NCBI RefSeq assembly: GCF_009831765.1 | Contig: NZ_WSSB01000001.1 | Location: 296,180 to 360,179 of the forward strand | DNA length: 64,000 nt | DNA from: Craterilacuibacter sinensis | GTDB taxonomy: Bacteria; Pseudomonadota; Gammaproteobacteria; Burkholderiales; Chromobacteriaceae | Direction of reading: 5' to 3' | Part shown: piece after piece, positions 19,129 through 26,242 of the stretch | Numbering within the stretch: position 1 is the stretch's first letter | How the letters are laid out: the number at the start of each line of letters is the position of its first letter | Translations under genes and position numbers: made by a program | Notes under the pieces: generated by a model | Told to the model about the DNA's origin: nothing | What the model saw: the letters and a program-made list of their open reading frames with translations, nothing else | The model's database searches: none

Positions 19129-19260
19129 ATGGAACTGTGGACGCTGTTATTGTCGGATAATGTGGGCCGGGCGAGTCTGGCTGTGATCGGGACAACGACT
19201 GTGATCGTATGCGTGCTGATCGGAATCATGATCAAGCGTGCGCGTAGCGCTAAGGGCTAA
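19129..19260 (+). CDS. DUF3149-type small membrane peptide
   Basis: A 43-residue single-span membrane peptide. It begins MELWTLLLSDNVGRASLAVI and has one transmembrane helix (about 16-34) and a basic tail (KRARSAKG). The LLxD..G..SLAVI pattern fits the DUF3149 family of short proteins of unknown function. GGGAGGAAAG precedes the ATG and a terminator follows immediately, so this is a complete small transcription unit. The perfect FNR box upstream suggests induction under low oxygen. Confidence 0.72.
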   Translation: MELWTLLLSDNVGRASLAVIGTTTVIVCVLIGIMIKRARSAKG

Positions 19261-19267
19261 ACAGATA

Positions 19268-19296
19268 CTGGACGCTTCGGCGTCCAGATGCTTTTT
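19268..19296 (+). terminator. Rho-independent terminator after the 43-aa gene
   Basis: CTGGACGC-TTCG-GCGTCCAG, a perfect 8-bp stem with a stable TTCG tetraloop, followed by ATGCTTTTT. Confidence 0.8.
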
Positions 19297-19298
19297 GC

Positions 19299-19550
19299 TT
19301 AGGGTTGTTTGTGCGGCTTTTCGCTGAGGAAGGCGAACAGATAGATGGCGGCGGGGATGCCGGAGAATAGCAGGACGGCCTGACCGGTTTCACCCTGTAT
19401 CTGGCTGGCGATAAAGCCAAGATCCAGTGCTGCAAACAAAAATGCCAGTAGCCAGTTGGCGCGGCGCAAGGGTTTGCCGTGTAGTTGCCAGTACCAGATG
19501 GGCCAGCAGATATGGGCGGCAACCAGCACGCCTAGCAACGCAGCCATCAT
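19299..19550 (-). CDS. 83-aa membrane protein, paralog A
   Basis: Unrecognised integral membrane protein of 83 residues with three hydrophobic helices. Clear motifs are LGVLVAAHICWPIWYWQL near the start and LFSGIPAAIYLFAFL at the end. It is a tandem paralog of the next gene (19645-19896): both are exactly 83 residues, share HICWP(I/V)W..QL, L(D/E)LG and L(F)xGIPAxxYL at matching positions, and face the same way. GGAGG 5 nt before ATG 19550 fixes the start; upstream in-frame codons are not conserved in the paralog. Function unknown. Confidence 0.78.
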   Translation of the reverse strand: MMAALLGVLVAAHICWPIWYWQLHGKPLRRANWLLAFLFAALDLGFIASQIQGETGQAVLLFSGIPAAIYLFAFLSEKPHKQP

Positions 19551-19644
19551 GGCATCCTCCATTTTAATGATAAAGGTTAATAATTTTATATCAAATATGG
19601 CGAGTGATCGCAATTAATTATTGCGCCGGGCCGGTCTTACAGAA

Positions 19645-19896
19645 TTAAGACTCTGCTGAAAACATGTCCAGTGATGTGGCAAGCAGATAGGTGGTAGCGG
19701 GGATGCCGGCAAACAGATAGGTGGTCGCTGCCGAGATGGAATGGTATTGCATGGCCATCAGTCCCAGTTCCAGCGTGCCGATGGCCAGTGCCAGCACATA
19801 ATCGCTCGCATATAAACTGCGACTGGCTAGCTGTTTACGCCAGACTGGCCAGCAGATATGTAGCGCAATCAGCAAACCAAGCACAATGGGCATCAT
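19645..19896 (-). CDS. 83-aa membrane protein, paralog B
   Basis: Unrecognised three-helix membrane protein of 83 residues, paralogous to the gene at 19299-19550 (LGLLIALHICWPVWRKQL, TLELGLMAMQ, LFAGIPATTYLL). The start at 19896 is chosen because AAGGTGACC precedes it and the length then equals that of paralog A; a GTG at 19902 is an alternative. The 94-bp gap between the two genes is AT-rich. It holds no terminator, so the two may share a transcript. No function can be inferred. Confidence 0.78.
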   Translation of the reverse strand: MMPIVLGLLIALHICWPVWRKQLASRSLYASDYVLALAIGTLELGLMAMQYHSISAATTYLFAGIPATTYLLATSLDMFSAES

Positions 19897-20135
19897 GGTC
19901 ACCTTGTCGCATCGCCCCCATGCAAGCTTGTGGCGGGTGCGGCCGGATTGTTTATGTGTATGTGCTACGAATGGTATGACTAATGGGTGTGCATGTCCAT
20001 TCGCTTGGTGCCAAGGAGTGGAAAGGCTAAAGCGTAGTGCGGGGGGAGGGTGTGTCTGGCTATGCGGGTAAACTTGCCAACGGTGACAGTGGTTGTCGTG
20101 CTGCAGTTAAGGCGCAACTGACACGATGGTGTGGG
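19897..20135. other. Intergenic stretch without a recognisable gene
   Basis: About 240 bp between paralog B and the LEA lipoprotein terminator. Short open frames of about 60 codons cross it, but they have Cys/Trp-rich, implausible products. A weak hairpin CAGTT-N7-AACTG is at 20104-20120. The promoter of the 83-aa genes is expected here on the minus strand; none is convincing by eye. Confidence 0.5.
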
Positions 20136-20168
20136 AAAAGGCGGCGTACGCTGGTGCGCCGCCTTTTT
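20136..20168 (-). terminator. Rho-independent terminator after the LEA lipoprotein gene
   Basis: AAAAGGCGGCG-tacgctggtg-CGCCGCCTTTTT. A and T runs on both sides make it usable in either direction; it lies just past the minus-strand gene ending at 20174. Confidence 0.85.
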
Positions 20169-20173
20169 GTCTA

Positions 20174-20638
20174 TTAAGGTTTGAGTCCAATTTTTTCGGC
20201 CAAAGACCAGTTGCCCTTGCTGCTAAAAGGCAGGCTGGCAATGCCGTTCACATCGGTAATCTGCCCCTCCAGCTGGTAGGCGATACCGCGATTCGGGCTG
20301 GTCAATGCATTGCCCAGTTGCTTGAGCCAGTCCGCTAGCGAGGTGTGCATTCTGACGGTGATGACACTGCTTGAGCGGGCCGGAATTTCAAATGCTTTGT
20401 TGCTCATGCCGTCTGCCAGCCTTTTGTCATCTACCTGCAGTGTGAATTTCACACCCTTGCCCGACAGCGCAAAACCGTTGGGGTTGCTGATGCGCAGGCT
20501 GACATCGAAAGCTTGTTCGAATAGTGTGCTTTTGCTGCTGGGCTTGATATCGACCAGACTGACTTTGGGTTTTTCCAGTCCCAGGGTCGAACAGGCGCTC
20601 AGCAAGGTGAGCGTCAGTAGCAGTATCCAGCGTTTCAT
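20174..20638 (-). CDS. LEA type 2 family lipoprotein
   Basis: Predicted lipoprotein of 154 residues: signal peptide with lipobox LSAC, modified Cys16. The mature part has a single LEA14/WHy-type beta-sandwich (DVSLRISNPNGFALSGKGVKF, then IPARSSSVITVRM), the same fold as lipoproteins often found in proteobacteria. It would sit in the cell envelope; its exact role is unknown. Its ATG overlaps the stop of the LysR gene (20635-20638), so the two are translationally coupled. Confidence 0.85.
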   Translation of the reverse strand: MKRWILLLTLTLLSACSTLGLEKPKVSLVDIKPSSKSTLFEQAFDVSLRISNPNGFALSGKGVKFTLQVDDKRLADGMSNKAFEIPARSSSVITVRMHTSLADWLKQLGNALTSPNRGIAYQLEGQITDVNGIASLPFSSKGNWSLAEKIGLKP

Positions 20639-21534
20639 GATTTGTCCTTAGTAGGGGGCAATACGCTGCGCGTGGTCTCGATCCAGGCGCGGGCGGCATG
20701 TGAGAGGTAGGCGCCGTTGCGCCAGATCAGCGCAAGATGCCACCTCAAATCGGGGTCGGCAAGTGCTATCAGGTCGAATTTGGCCGGATCCAGGCGCTGG
20801 GCGACCGAGTGTGGCAGCAAGGTAATGCCAAGGCGGGCGCCGACCAGTTCGGCCAGAAAGTCCCATTGTGCGCTCGTGCCGACAATATTCAGCGGCTTGT
20901 CCATCTGGCGGAAAGCGTTGGCAATGTGCGCGGTCAGGGTAAAGTCCGGCGGATAGAGTACAAAAGCCTGCTCGGTGAGCTCCGCCAGCAAGACGGATTC
21001 CCGGCCATGCCAAGCCGAGTTGGCAGGCGCTACCAGACAGAGCGGTTCGTTGACTACGGCCAGCGAGCTGAAATCGTCGGTATTGACCGGCAGTACGGCA
21101 ATGCCGAGTTCGACCTCTCCTGTGCGTATCTGGCTTTCTACTGCCAGCGCCCCGGTTTCAACCAGCTTGAGTTCGATCTTGGGGTAGTGCTCGCGAAAGC
21201 GGCTGACAACAGGGGCAAAGTAGGCCGCGCCCACCATGGGTGGCAAGCCGAATACCAGTTCGCCGGATTTGAGTTCAGACAGGTCAATTAGCTCGCGTTT
21301 GAGCAACTGCATGCTGTGCAGCATGTCTTCGGCGCGGGCAAGCGTCACCTTGCCGGCATCTGTCAGCGAGATGCTTTTCCCCTGTCGCAGCAATAGTGGT
21401 GTTCCCAGCTCGTCTTCCAGTTGGCGCACCATTTTGCTGATGGTGGGCTGGGTGACAAACAGGCTGTCGGCAGCACGGGTAAAGCTTTGTTCGCGTACCA
21501 CCGCGGCAAAGTAACGTAAGGCACGAATATCCAT
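20635..21534 (-). CDS. LysR-family regulator, CidR-like by context
   Basis: Transcription factor of 299 residues. Residues 1-60 form the LysR winged helix (MDIRALRYFAAVVREQSFTR, then QPTISKMVRQLEDELGTPLL); 90-295 form the effector-binding domain. It is divergent from a cidA/cidB (lrgA/lrgB) pair, with about 100 bp between, the arrangement in which CidR-type LysR proteins control murein-hydrolase export or organic-acid overflow genes in other bacteria. The assignment as the pair's regulator is inference from position. AAGGA precedes ATG 21534. An ATTCC-tttct-GGAAT inverted repeat at 21537-21551 overlaps its leader. Confidence 0.88.
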   Translation of the reverse strand: MDIRALRYFAAVVREQSFTRAADSLFVTQPTISKMVRQLEDELGTPLLLRQGKSISLTDAGKVTLARAEDMLHSMQLLKRELIDLSELKSGELVFGLPPMVGAAYFAPVVSRFREHYPKIELKLVETGALAVESQIRTGEVELGIAVLPVNTDDFSSLAVVNEPLCLVAPANSAWHGRESVLLAELTEQAFVLYPPDFTLTAHIANAFRQMDKPLNIVGTSAQWDFLAELVGARLGITLLPHSVAQRLDPAKFDLIALADPDLRWHLALIWRNGAYLSHAARAWIETTRSVLPPTKDKS

Positions 21535-21635
21535 GCATTCCTTTCTGGAATGTTTATTGTTAGTTTAATTCATTTTATCTATTTGTAGACCGCGCATACA
21601 CTGGATAGTTCAGTCCACTCGACAGTATAACGACC

Positions 21636-22055
21636 ATGTTCCCCGCGCTTAAAAAAACGCTATGCACGGTATGGCAAGTTGCCTTGCTTTCCTTATGGTG
21701 GTGGTGTGCTCAGGCTTTGTGCGAGCGCTTTATGCCAGTGCTGCCTGGTGGCGTGTTGGGGCTTGTACTGCTGTTTCTGGTCTTGCAAGCCAAGTGGCTG
21801 CCTGTGAGTTGGGTGGAGCAAGGTTCGCGCTGGCTATTGGCCGAGATGTTGCTGTTTTTCATCCCTGCGGTGGTGGCGGTGGTGCAGTTTACCGCGCTGT
21901 TCGAGCAGAATGGGATACGCATTATGGCGGTGATCGTGCTGTCGACGGCATGCGTGATGCTGTCAACGGCGCTGGTCGTTGATCGCTGTTACCGCTTGCT
22001 GCGTTTCAGGCATTTGCGTGCCAAGCGGGAGGAGGGCGCGCTATGTTTGCGCTAA
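21636..22055 (+). CDS. CidA/LrgA family holin-like protein
   Basis: Integral membrane protein of 139 residues with about four hydrophobic helices and the CidA/LrgA signature (MPVLPGGVLGLVLLFLVLQ, LAEMLLFFIPAVVAVV). Family members act as holin-like pores or transport small metabolites such as pyruvate, and are linked to programmed lysis in Staphylococcus. It overlaps the next gene, its usual partner, by 13 bp. Which of cidA or lrgA it represents cannot be decided from sequence alone. Confidence 0.92.
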   Translation: MFPALKKTLCTVWQVALLSLWWWCAQALCERFMPVLPGGVLGLVLLFLVLQAKWLPVSWVEQGSRWLLAEMLLFFIPAVVAVVQFTALFEQNGIRIMAVIVLSTACVMLSTALVVDRCYRLLRFRHLRAKREEGALCLR

Positions 22056-22726
22056 GTTCGGTGTTGTGCCTGCTGGTGACGCTGCTGCTGTATGTATTGG
22101 TCAAGTGCCTGCACCAGCGCCTGAAGCGCTGGTGGTCTGCACCTATTTTTCTGGTGCCGGTATTGCTGGTGTCTTTGCTTTTGCTGTGCGACATACCCTT
22201 TGCCCACTATTGGCAGGATACACGCTATCTGACCTGGCTATTGGGACCGGCGACCGTGGCTTTTGCGATCCCCATCTATCAGCAACGTGCACTGATTCGC
22301 GCTAACTGGATCACCTTGCTTGCTGGTGTACTTACCGGCATCGTGGTCGGTGTAGGCAGCTCGGTCTGGCTGGCACATGCTTTTTCCCTGCCGGAAATGG
22401 TGGTGCGTAGTCTGGCGCCGCGCTCGGTCAGTACGCCGTTTGCCCTGGCGAGTGCCGCCCATCTTGGGGCGAACCCGCAACTGGTGGCGATCTTCGTGGT
22501 AATAACCGGTGTGGTCGGCATGTCGCTGGGCGAGTTGCTGTTACTGCTGTTTCGGGTGCGTAGCCCTTTGGCGCGCGGTGCTCTGTTTGGTGCGGCAGCC
22601 CATGGTGCGGGTACGGCCAAAGCCAGTGAGATTGGCGAGGAAGAAGGCGTGGTCGCCAGCCTGACCATGATGTTGTGCGGAGTGGCGATGGTGCTGCTGG
22701 CGCCTTTGATCGGCCTGCTGCTTTAA
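22043..22726 (+). CDS. CidB/LrgB family membrane protein
   Basis: Partner of the CidA/LrgA protein; 227 residues with about six transmembrane segments. The LrgB signature is clear: LGPATVAFAIPIYQQR, then LAPRSVSTPFALASA and GAAAHGAGTAKASEIGEEEG. A homologous fold transports glycolate/glycerate in plant plastids and pyruvate in Bacillus, so metabolite export is possible here. It closes the two-gene operon and is followed by a terminator shared with the convergent lipoprotein gene. Confidence 0.93.
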   Translation: MFALSSVLCLLVTLLLYVLVKCLHQRLKRWWSAPIFLVPVLLVSLLLLCDIPFAHYWQDTRYLTWLLGPATVAFAIPIYQQRALIRANWITLLAGVLTGIVVGVGSSVWLAHAFSLPEMVVRSLAPRSVSTPFALASAAHLGANPQLVAIFVVITGVVGMSLGELLLLLFRVRSPLARGALFGAAAHGAGTAKASEIGEEEGVVASLTMMLCGVAMVLLAPLIGLLL

Positions 22727-22738
22727 GCGTTGTAAGAT

Positions 22739-22777
22739 AAAAAACCGCCGCCCCCTTGCCGGGAGCGGCGGTTTTTT
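22739..22777. terminator. Bidirectional terminator between cidB and the OmpA lipoprotein gene
   Basis: AAAACCGCCGC and GCGGCGGTTTT form an 11-bp stem around a 13-nt loop, with A and T runs outside. Suits both convergent genes. Confidence 0.9.
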
Positions 22778-22793
22778 GCGTAGGAAAGCCGGC

Positions 22794-23450
22794 TTATTGT
22801 GGCTTGGGATTGATCAGGATTTCCACGCGGCGGTTCTGGGCGCGTCCTGCTGCCGTGGCATTGCTGGCGACCGGGCTTTCCGGGCCATAACCCTGGGTTG
22901 CGATGCGGCTGCCGCCTACGCCATTGTTGCGCAGGATATTGGCCACCGATTGCGCGCGCTCGCGCGACAGCTTCATATTGTAAGCCAGCGCACCGGTGCT
23001 GTCGGTGTAGCCGTTGACGGTGATGGTGGTTTCCGGGTACTGGTTGAGCACGCCGGCCACATCGGCGAGCGAGCGCTGTGCGCCGCTATTGAGCGAGGCG
23101 CTGTTAAGTGCAAAAGTGATGTTTTCCGGCATCACCAGTTTGATCTGGTCGCCGACGCGGTTAACCTGAACCTGGGTATTGGCCAGTTTGGCACGCAGTT
23201 CTTTTTCCTGGTTGTCCATGTATACGCCGACGCCGGCACCGATGGCACCGCAAGCCAGCGCTGCATTACGTGCACCCTTGCTGCCGGAGACCAGTGCGCC
23301 GATGGCACCGCATACAGCCGCACCACCCAAGCCGTAGGTTGCGGTTTTGTTCATTTCACTCTGGCCGGTCATCGGGTTGGTGGTGCACGCGGTGAGGGCA
23401 AGGGCGCCGGCTACAACGGTAGCGGTCAGGCGCAGAGACAGTTTAGACAT
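22794..23450 (-). CDS. OmpA-family lipoprotein with glycine zipper (YiaD-like)
   Basis: Outer-membrane lipoprotein of 218 residues. Lipobox LTAC gives Cys22. A glycine-rich segment (GLGGAAVCGAIGALVSGSKG, then ACGAIGAGVGVYMD) fits a glycine-zipper inner region, and residues about 105-215 form an OmpA peptidoglycan-binding domain (VNGYTDSTG, LSRERAQSVANIL, NRRVEILI). Expected to tie the outer membrane to peptidoglycan. The frame runs open to 23618, but the lipobox shows that ATG 23450 is the start. Confidence 0.92.
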   Translation of the reverse strand: MSKLSLRLTATVVAGALALTACTTNPMTGQSEMNKTATYGLGGAAVCGAIGALVSGSKGARNAALACGAIGAGVGVYMDNQEKELRAKLANTQVQVNRVGDQIKLVMPENITFALNSASLNSGAQRSLADVAGVLNQYPETTITVNGYTDSTGALAYNMKLSRERAQSVANILRNNGVGGSRIATQGYGPESPVASNATAAGRAQNRRVEILINPKPQ

Positions 23451-23628
23451 GGCGAGTTTCCTGTTTTTGTTGGATAGGCGTTGCGGGAGAAGGCCAGAGT
23501 GTTTATTGGCCTCTGATGACACGCTTGCTTTATGGTAGATAGCCCGCATTGCGCTTACCAGTGGCTTGTCACTGTATTTTGCGGCAGGATGTCGGGCTTT
23601 TCGTGTGATTGGGCGCAATTGTCGTCCA

Positions 23629-23649
23629 TTTGCATTATTTTTGCATTAT
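23629..23649 (+). repeat. 10-bp direct repeat, one helical turn apart
   Basis: TTTGCATTAT occurs at 23629-23638 and 23640-23649, with an 11-bp period. It lies just upstream of the thioesterase gene and overlaps a -10-like TAGAAT (23649-23654). Could be tandem activator half-sites or chance. Confidence 0.6.
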
Positions 23650-23704
23650 AGAATGTGCTAATAATTGTTTCGGCCCTGTTGCCGGATCTGGAGTGGAAAC
23701 CAAG

Positions 23705-24181
23705 ATGGATGTTTTGATGGGGCAGCGCGAGCTGAGCATGACGGTGCTGATGACACCGGATATGGCGAATTTTTCCGGCAATGTGCATGGCGGCTCTTTG
23801 CTCAAACTGCTGGATCAGGTGGCTTACGCCTGTGCCAGCCGCTATGCCGGCCATTACGCGGTGACGTTGTCGGTGGATCAGGTGCTGTTCAAGCAGCCCA
23901 TTCATGTGGGCGAGTTGGTGACTTTTTTGGCCATGGTCAATTATGTGGGGCGTACTTCGATGGAGATAGGCATCAAGGTGATTGCCGAGAATATCCGTAC
24001 CCGTGTCGTGCGCCACACCAACAGCTGCTATTTCACCATGGTGGCGATGGAGCAGGGCAAGTCCATGCCGGTGCCGCCTTTGCTGCTGGAAACCGATGAA
24101 CAAAAACAGCGCTTTGCTGCCGCTCAGATACGCAAACAGATGCGTATGGCTGCGGCCGAGCAATTGAAAAACCCGCTATGA
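23705..24181 (+). CDS. Hotdog-fold acyl-CoA thioesterase (YciA-like)
   Basis: Hydrolyses acyl-CoA to free acid and CoA. The 158 residues form one hotdog domain with the family motif GNVHGGSLLKLLDQVAYACA and the strand SVDQVLFKQPIHVGE; the C-terminal helix is Lys/Gln-rich. Length fits the YciA/BACH group. Start 23705 (MDVLMGQRELSMTVLM) follows GGAG with 11-nt spacing; the frame is open to 23609 without similarity. Overlaps the pseudouridine synthase gene by 4 bp (ATGA). Substrate chain length cannot be read from sequence. Confidence 0.9.
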   Translation: MDVLMGQRELSMTVLMTPDMANFSGNVHGGSLLKLLDQVAYACASRYAGHYAVTLSVDQVLFKQPIHVGELVTFLAMVNYVGRTSMEIGIKVIAENIRTRVVRHTNSCYFTMVAMEQGKSMPVPPLLLETDEQKQRFAAAQIRKQMRMAAAEQLKNPL

Positions 24182-24864
24182 GTGATGCCCCTGCCGTCTT
24201 GCCGCCTATGTACAGGCTGATTCATACCGATCCGCGCTTTTACATCATCAGCAAGCTGCCCGGCATCAGCTTCCATCGCGAAGGCGAGGAGGCCGGCTTG
24301 ATGGAGGGTTTACGCGCAGGGCTGTCGGATGAAGCTTTGTGGCCGGTGCACAGACTGGACCGGATGACATCGGGCCTGTTGGTGGTGGCACGCTCGGCAG
24401 CGGTGGCCTCGGCCTTGTCGGCGGCATTTGCCGGGCGTGAAGTCGAAAAAGTGTATCTAGCCTTGTCCGAGCGCAAGCCGCAGAAAAAACAGGGCTGGAT
24501 CAAGGGGGATATGGAAAAGGGCCGCGGCGGGGCATGGAAGTTATGCCCGAGCCAGCTAAAACCTGCCGTGACCCGCTTTACGACCGAGTCGGTCGCGCCG
24601 GGCTTGCGCCTGTTTGTGCTGCGTCCGCATACCGGGCGCACCCACCAGTTGCGTGTGGCGATGAAAAGCCTGTCTGCGCCGATACTGGGCGATGCGCTAT
24701 ATAGCGGCAGCCCCGCCGACCGGGGCTATCTGCACGCCTATGCTTTAAGTTTCATGCTGGACGGCGAGCGCCATGCCTTTGTGTGCCCGCCCGAGGTGGG
24801 CGAGCTGTTTGGCTCGGACGCTTTTGCCGCTGCCCTGTCACGCGTCGGTGCTGTCTGGGCTTGA
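24178..24864 (+). CDS. RluA-family pseudouridine synthase
   Basis: Isomerises uridine to pseudouridine in rRNA or tRNA. The 228 residues carry the RluA motif HRLDRMTSGLLVVAR with catalytic Asp61 and the later RPHTGRTHQLRVAMKSL. There is no N-terminal S4 domain, so it belongs to the short, single-domain class; target base unknown. Translationally coupled to the thioesterase gene. Its last 27 bp overlap the convergent helicase gene. Confidence 0.92.
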   Translation: MSDAPAVLPPMYRLIHTDPRFYIISKLPGISFHREGEEAGLMEGLRAGLSDEALWPVHRLDRMTSGLLVVARSAAVASALSAAFAGREVEKVYLALSERKPQKKQGWIKGDMEKGRGGAWKLCPSQLKPAVTRFTTESVAPGLRLFVLRPHTGRTHQLRVAMKSLSAPILGDALYSGSPADRGYLHAYALSFMLDGERHAFVCPPEVGELFGSDAFAAALSRVGAVWA

Positions 24865-26109
24865 GCTAGCAGCCTGTGCCGCGCGCAGCTTGTCCTTCTT
24901 GCTCATGCGCTTGCCCTTGATGCCGCCCTTGTCATCGGTCACCGCTTTTGCGGGGGTGACGACAGGCATCTCGGGCTCGAAGCCGGCAATCTGCTCGCGC
25001 GCCACGCGCTGCTGCTGGCGTTTTTCGATCAGATAAAAGTGTGCTTCGTTTTGTGCCGTGACAAAGCTGATGGCCAGACCGCTGGCGCCGGCGCGCCCGG
25101 TGCGGCCGATGCGGTGGGTATAGTCATCGCTGGCGCGCGGCAGATCATAGTTCACCACCACATCCAGCGCGGCGATATCCAGCCCGCGCGCCGCCACATC
25201 GGTGGCCACCAGAACCTGCAGCTTGCCATCCTGAAATTCAGCCAATACCCGGTTACGCCGCCCTTGGCTTAGCTCGCCGTGGAAGGCTTCTGCCCTAAGC
25301 CCCGCCTTGACCAGCTTTTCGGCCAGGTGGCGCGCACCATGCTGGCTGGCGACAAATACCAGTGTCCGCTGCCAGGCTTCGCTGGCAATCAGGTGGCGCA
25401 GCAAGGCGGTGCGGCGTGTGGTGTCAACCGTGAGGGCGCGCTGGCGGATGGCCGGGCGTGGGGCGGCTAAGCTTGCCGGTACGTCAATCAACACCGCCTG
25501 CTGCAATAAGCCGCTGGTCAGCGCCTTGACGCCGGGCGGGAAGGTGGCCGAAAACAGCAGGTTCTGCCGTTTGGCCGGCAAAAGTGCGAGGATCTGGCTG
25601 ATTTCATCGCTGAAGCCCAGTTCCAGCAGGCGGTCTGCTTCGTCCAGTACCAGTGTCTTGACGTGATTGAGCCTGAGCGCATTGTGCGCGAGTACATCCA
25701 GCAAGCGCCCCGGAGTCGCCAGAACGATATCGGCGCCGCCACGCAATACCATCAGTTGCGGATTCAGTGCCACGCCGCCTACCAGTGTGATGATTTTGGG
25801 GGTATGGGGCAGGTGGCGGGCGAAAAAAGCCAGGCTGTCGGCAACCTGGATCGCCAGTTCGCGCGTGGGCAGCAGGATCAGCGTCTGGGTCTTGCGCGGC
25901 ATCTCGTGCCGGCTTTGGCTGTAGGCCTGCAGTAGCGGCAGGGCAAAGGCCGCGGTTTTACCCGAACCGGTTGGCGCCGAGCCTTGCACATCGCAACCTT
26001 GCAAGATCGCGGGGATGGCGGCTTGCTGGATGGGGGTCGCTTGCAAATAATTTTTTTCGCCGGCGGCGCGGGCGAGGTCGGGCATAAGGCCCAAAGCAAT
26101 AAATGGCAT
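24838..26109 (-). CDS. DEAD-box ATP-dependent RNA helicase (RhlE-like)
   Basis: Remodels RNA structure with ATP. The 423 residues have the full DEAD-box set: Q motif (YLQATPIQQAAIPA), Walker A APTGSGKTAA, PTRELA, TPGR, DEAD (LVLDEADRLLELGF), SAT, RGLDI and HRIGRTGRAG. A basic C-terminal tail (about 370-423) follows, as in RhlE types. No Shine-Dalgarno is visible before ATG 26109, but MPFIALGLMPDLARA lines up with the usual helicase start. Lies just downstream of feoB on the same strand (133 bp). Confidence 0.93.
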   Translation of the reverse strand: MPFIALGLMPDLARAAGEKNYLQATPIQQAAIPAILQGCDVQGSAPTGSGKTAAFALPLLQAYSQSRHEMPRKTQTLILLPTRELAIQVADSLAFFARHLPHTPKIITLVGGVALNPQLMVLRGGADIVLATPGRLLDVLAHNALRLNHVKTLVLDEADRLLELGFSDEISQILALLPAKRQNLLFSATFPPGVKALTSGLLQQAVLIDVPASLAAPRPAIRQRALTVDTTRRTALLRHLIASEAWQRTLVFVASQHGARHLAEKLVKAGLRAEAFHGELSQGRRNRVLAEFQDGKLQVLVATDVAARGLDIAALDVVVNYDLPRASDDYTHRIGRTGRAGASGLAISFVTAQNEAHFYLIEKRQQQRVAREQIAGFEPEMPVVTPAKAVTDDKGGIKGKRMSKKDKLRAAQAASSSPDSTDA

Positions 26110-26242
26110 GAGTACGATCAGGGGGAAGCAAAGAGGAAGCGCGATCCGGTTTATGGCAGATCAGGGCGCTGTAGCGGCGGCCAGTGTAAGGCCGCAAGGT
26201 TCGCGCGGCAAGCCGCCTGGCCTGGTTGCGATCGTGCGGGCT

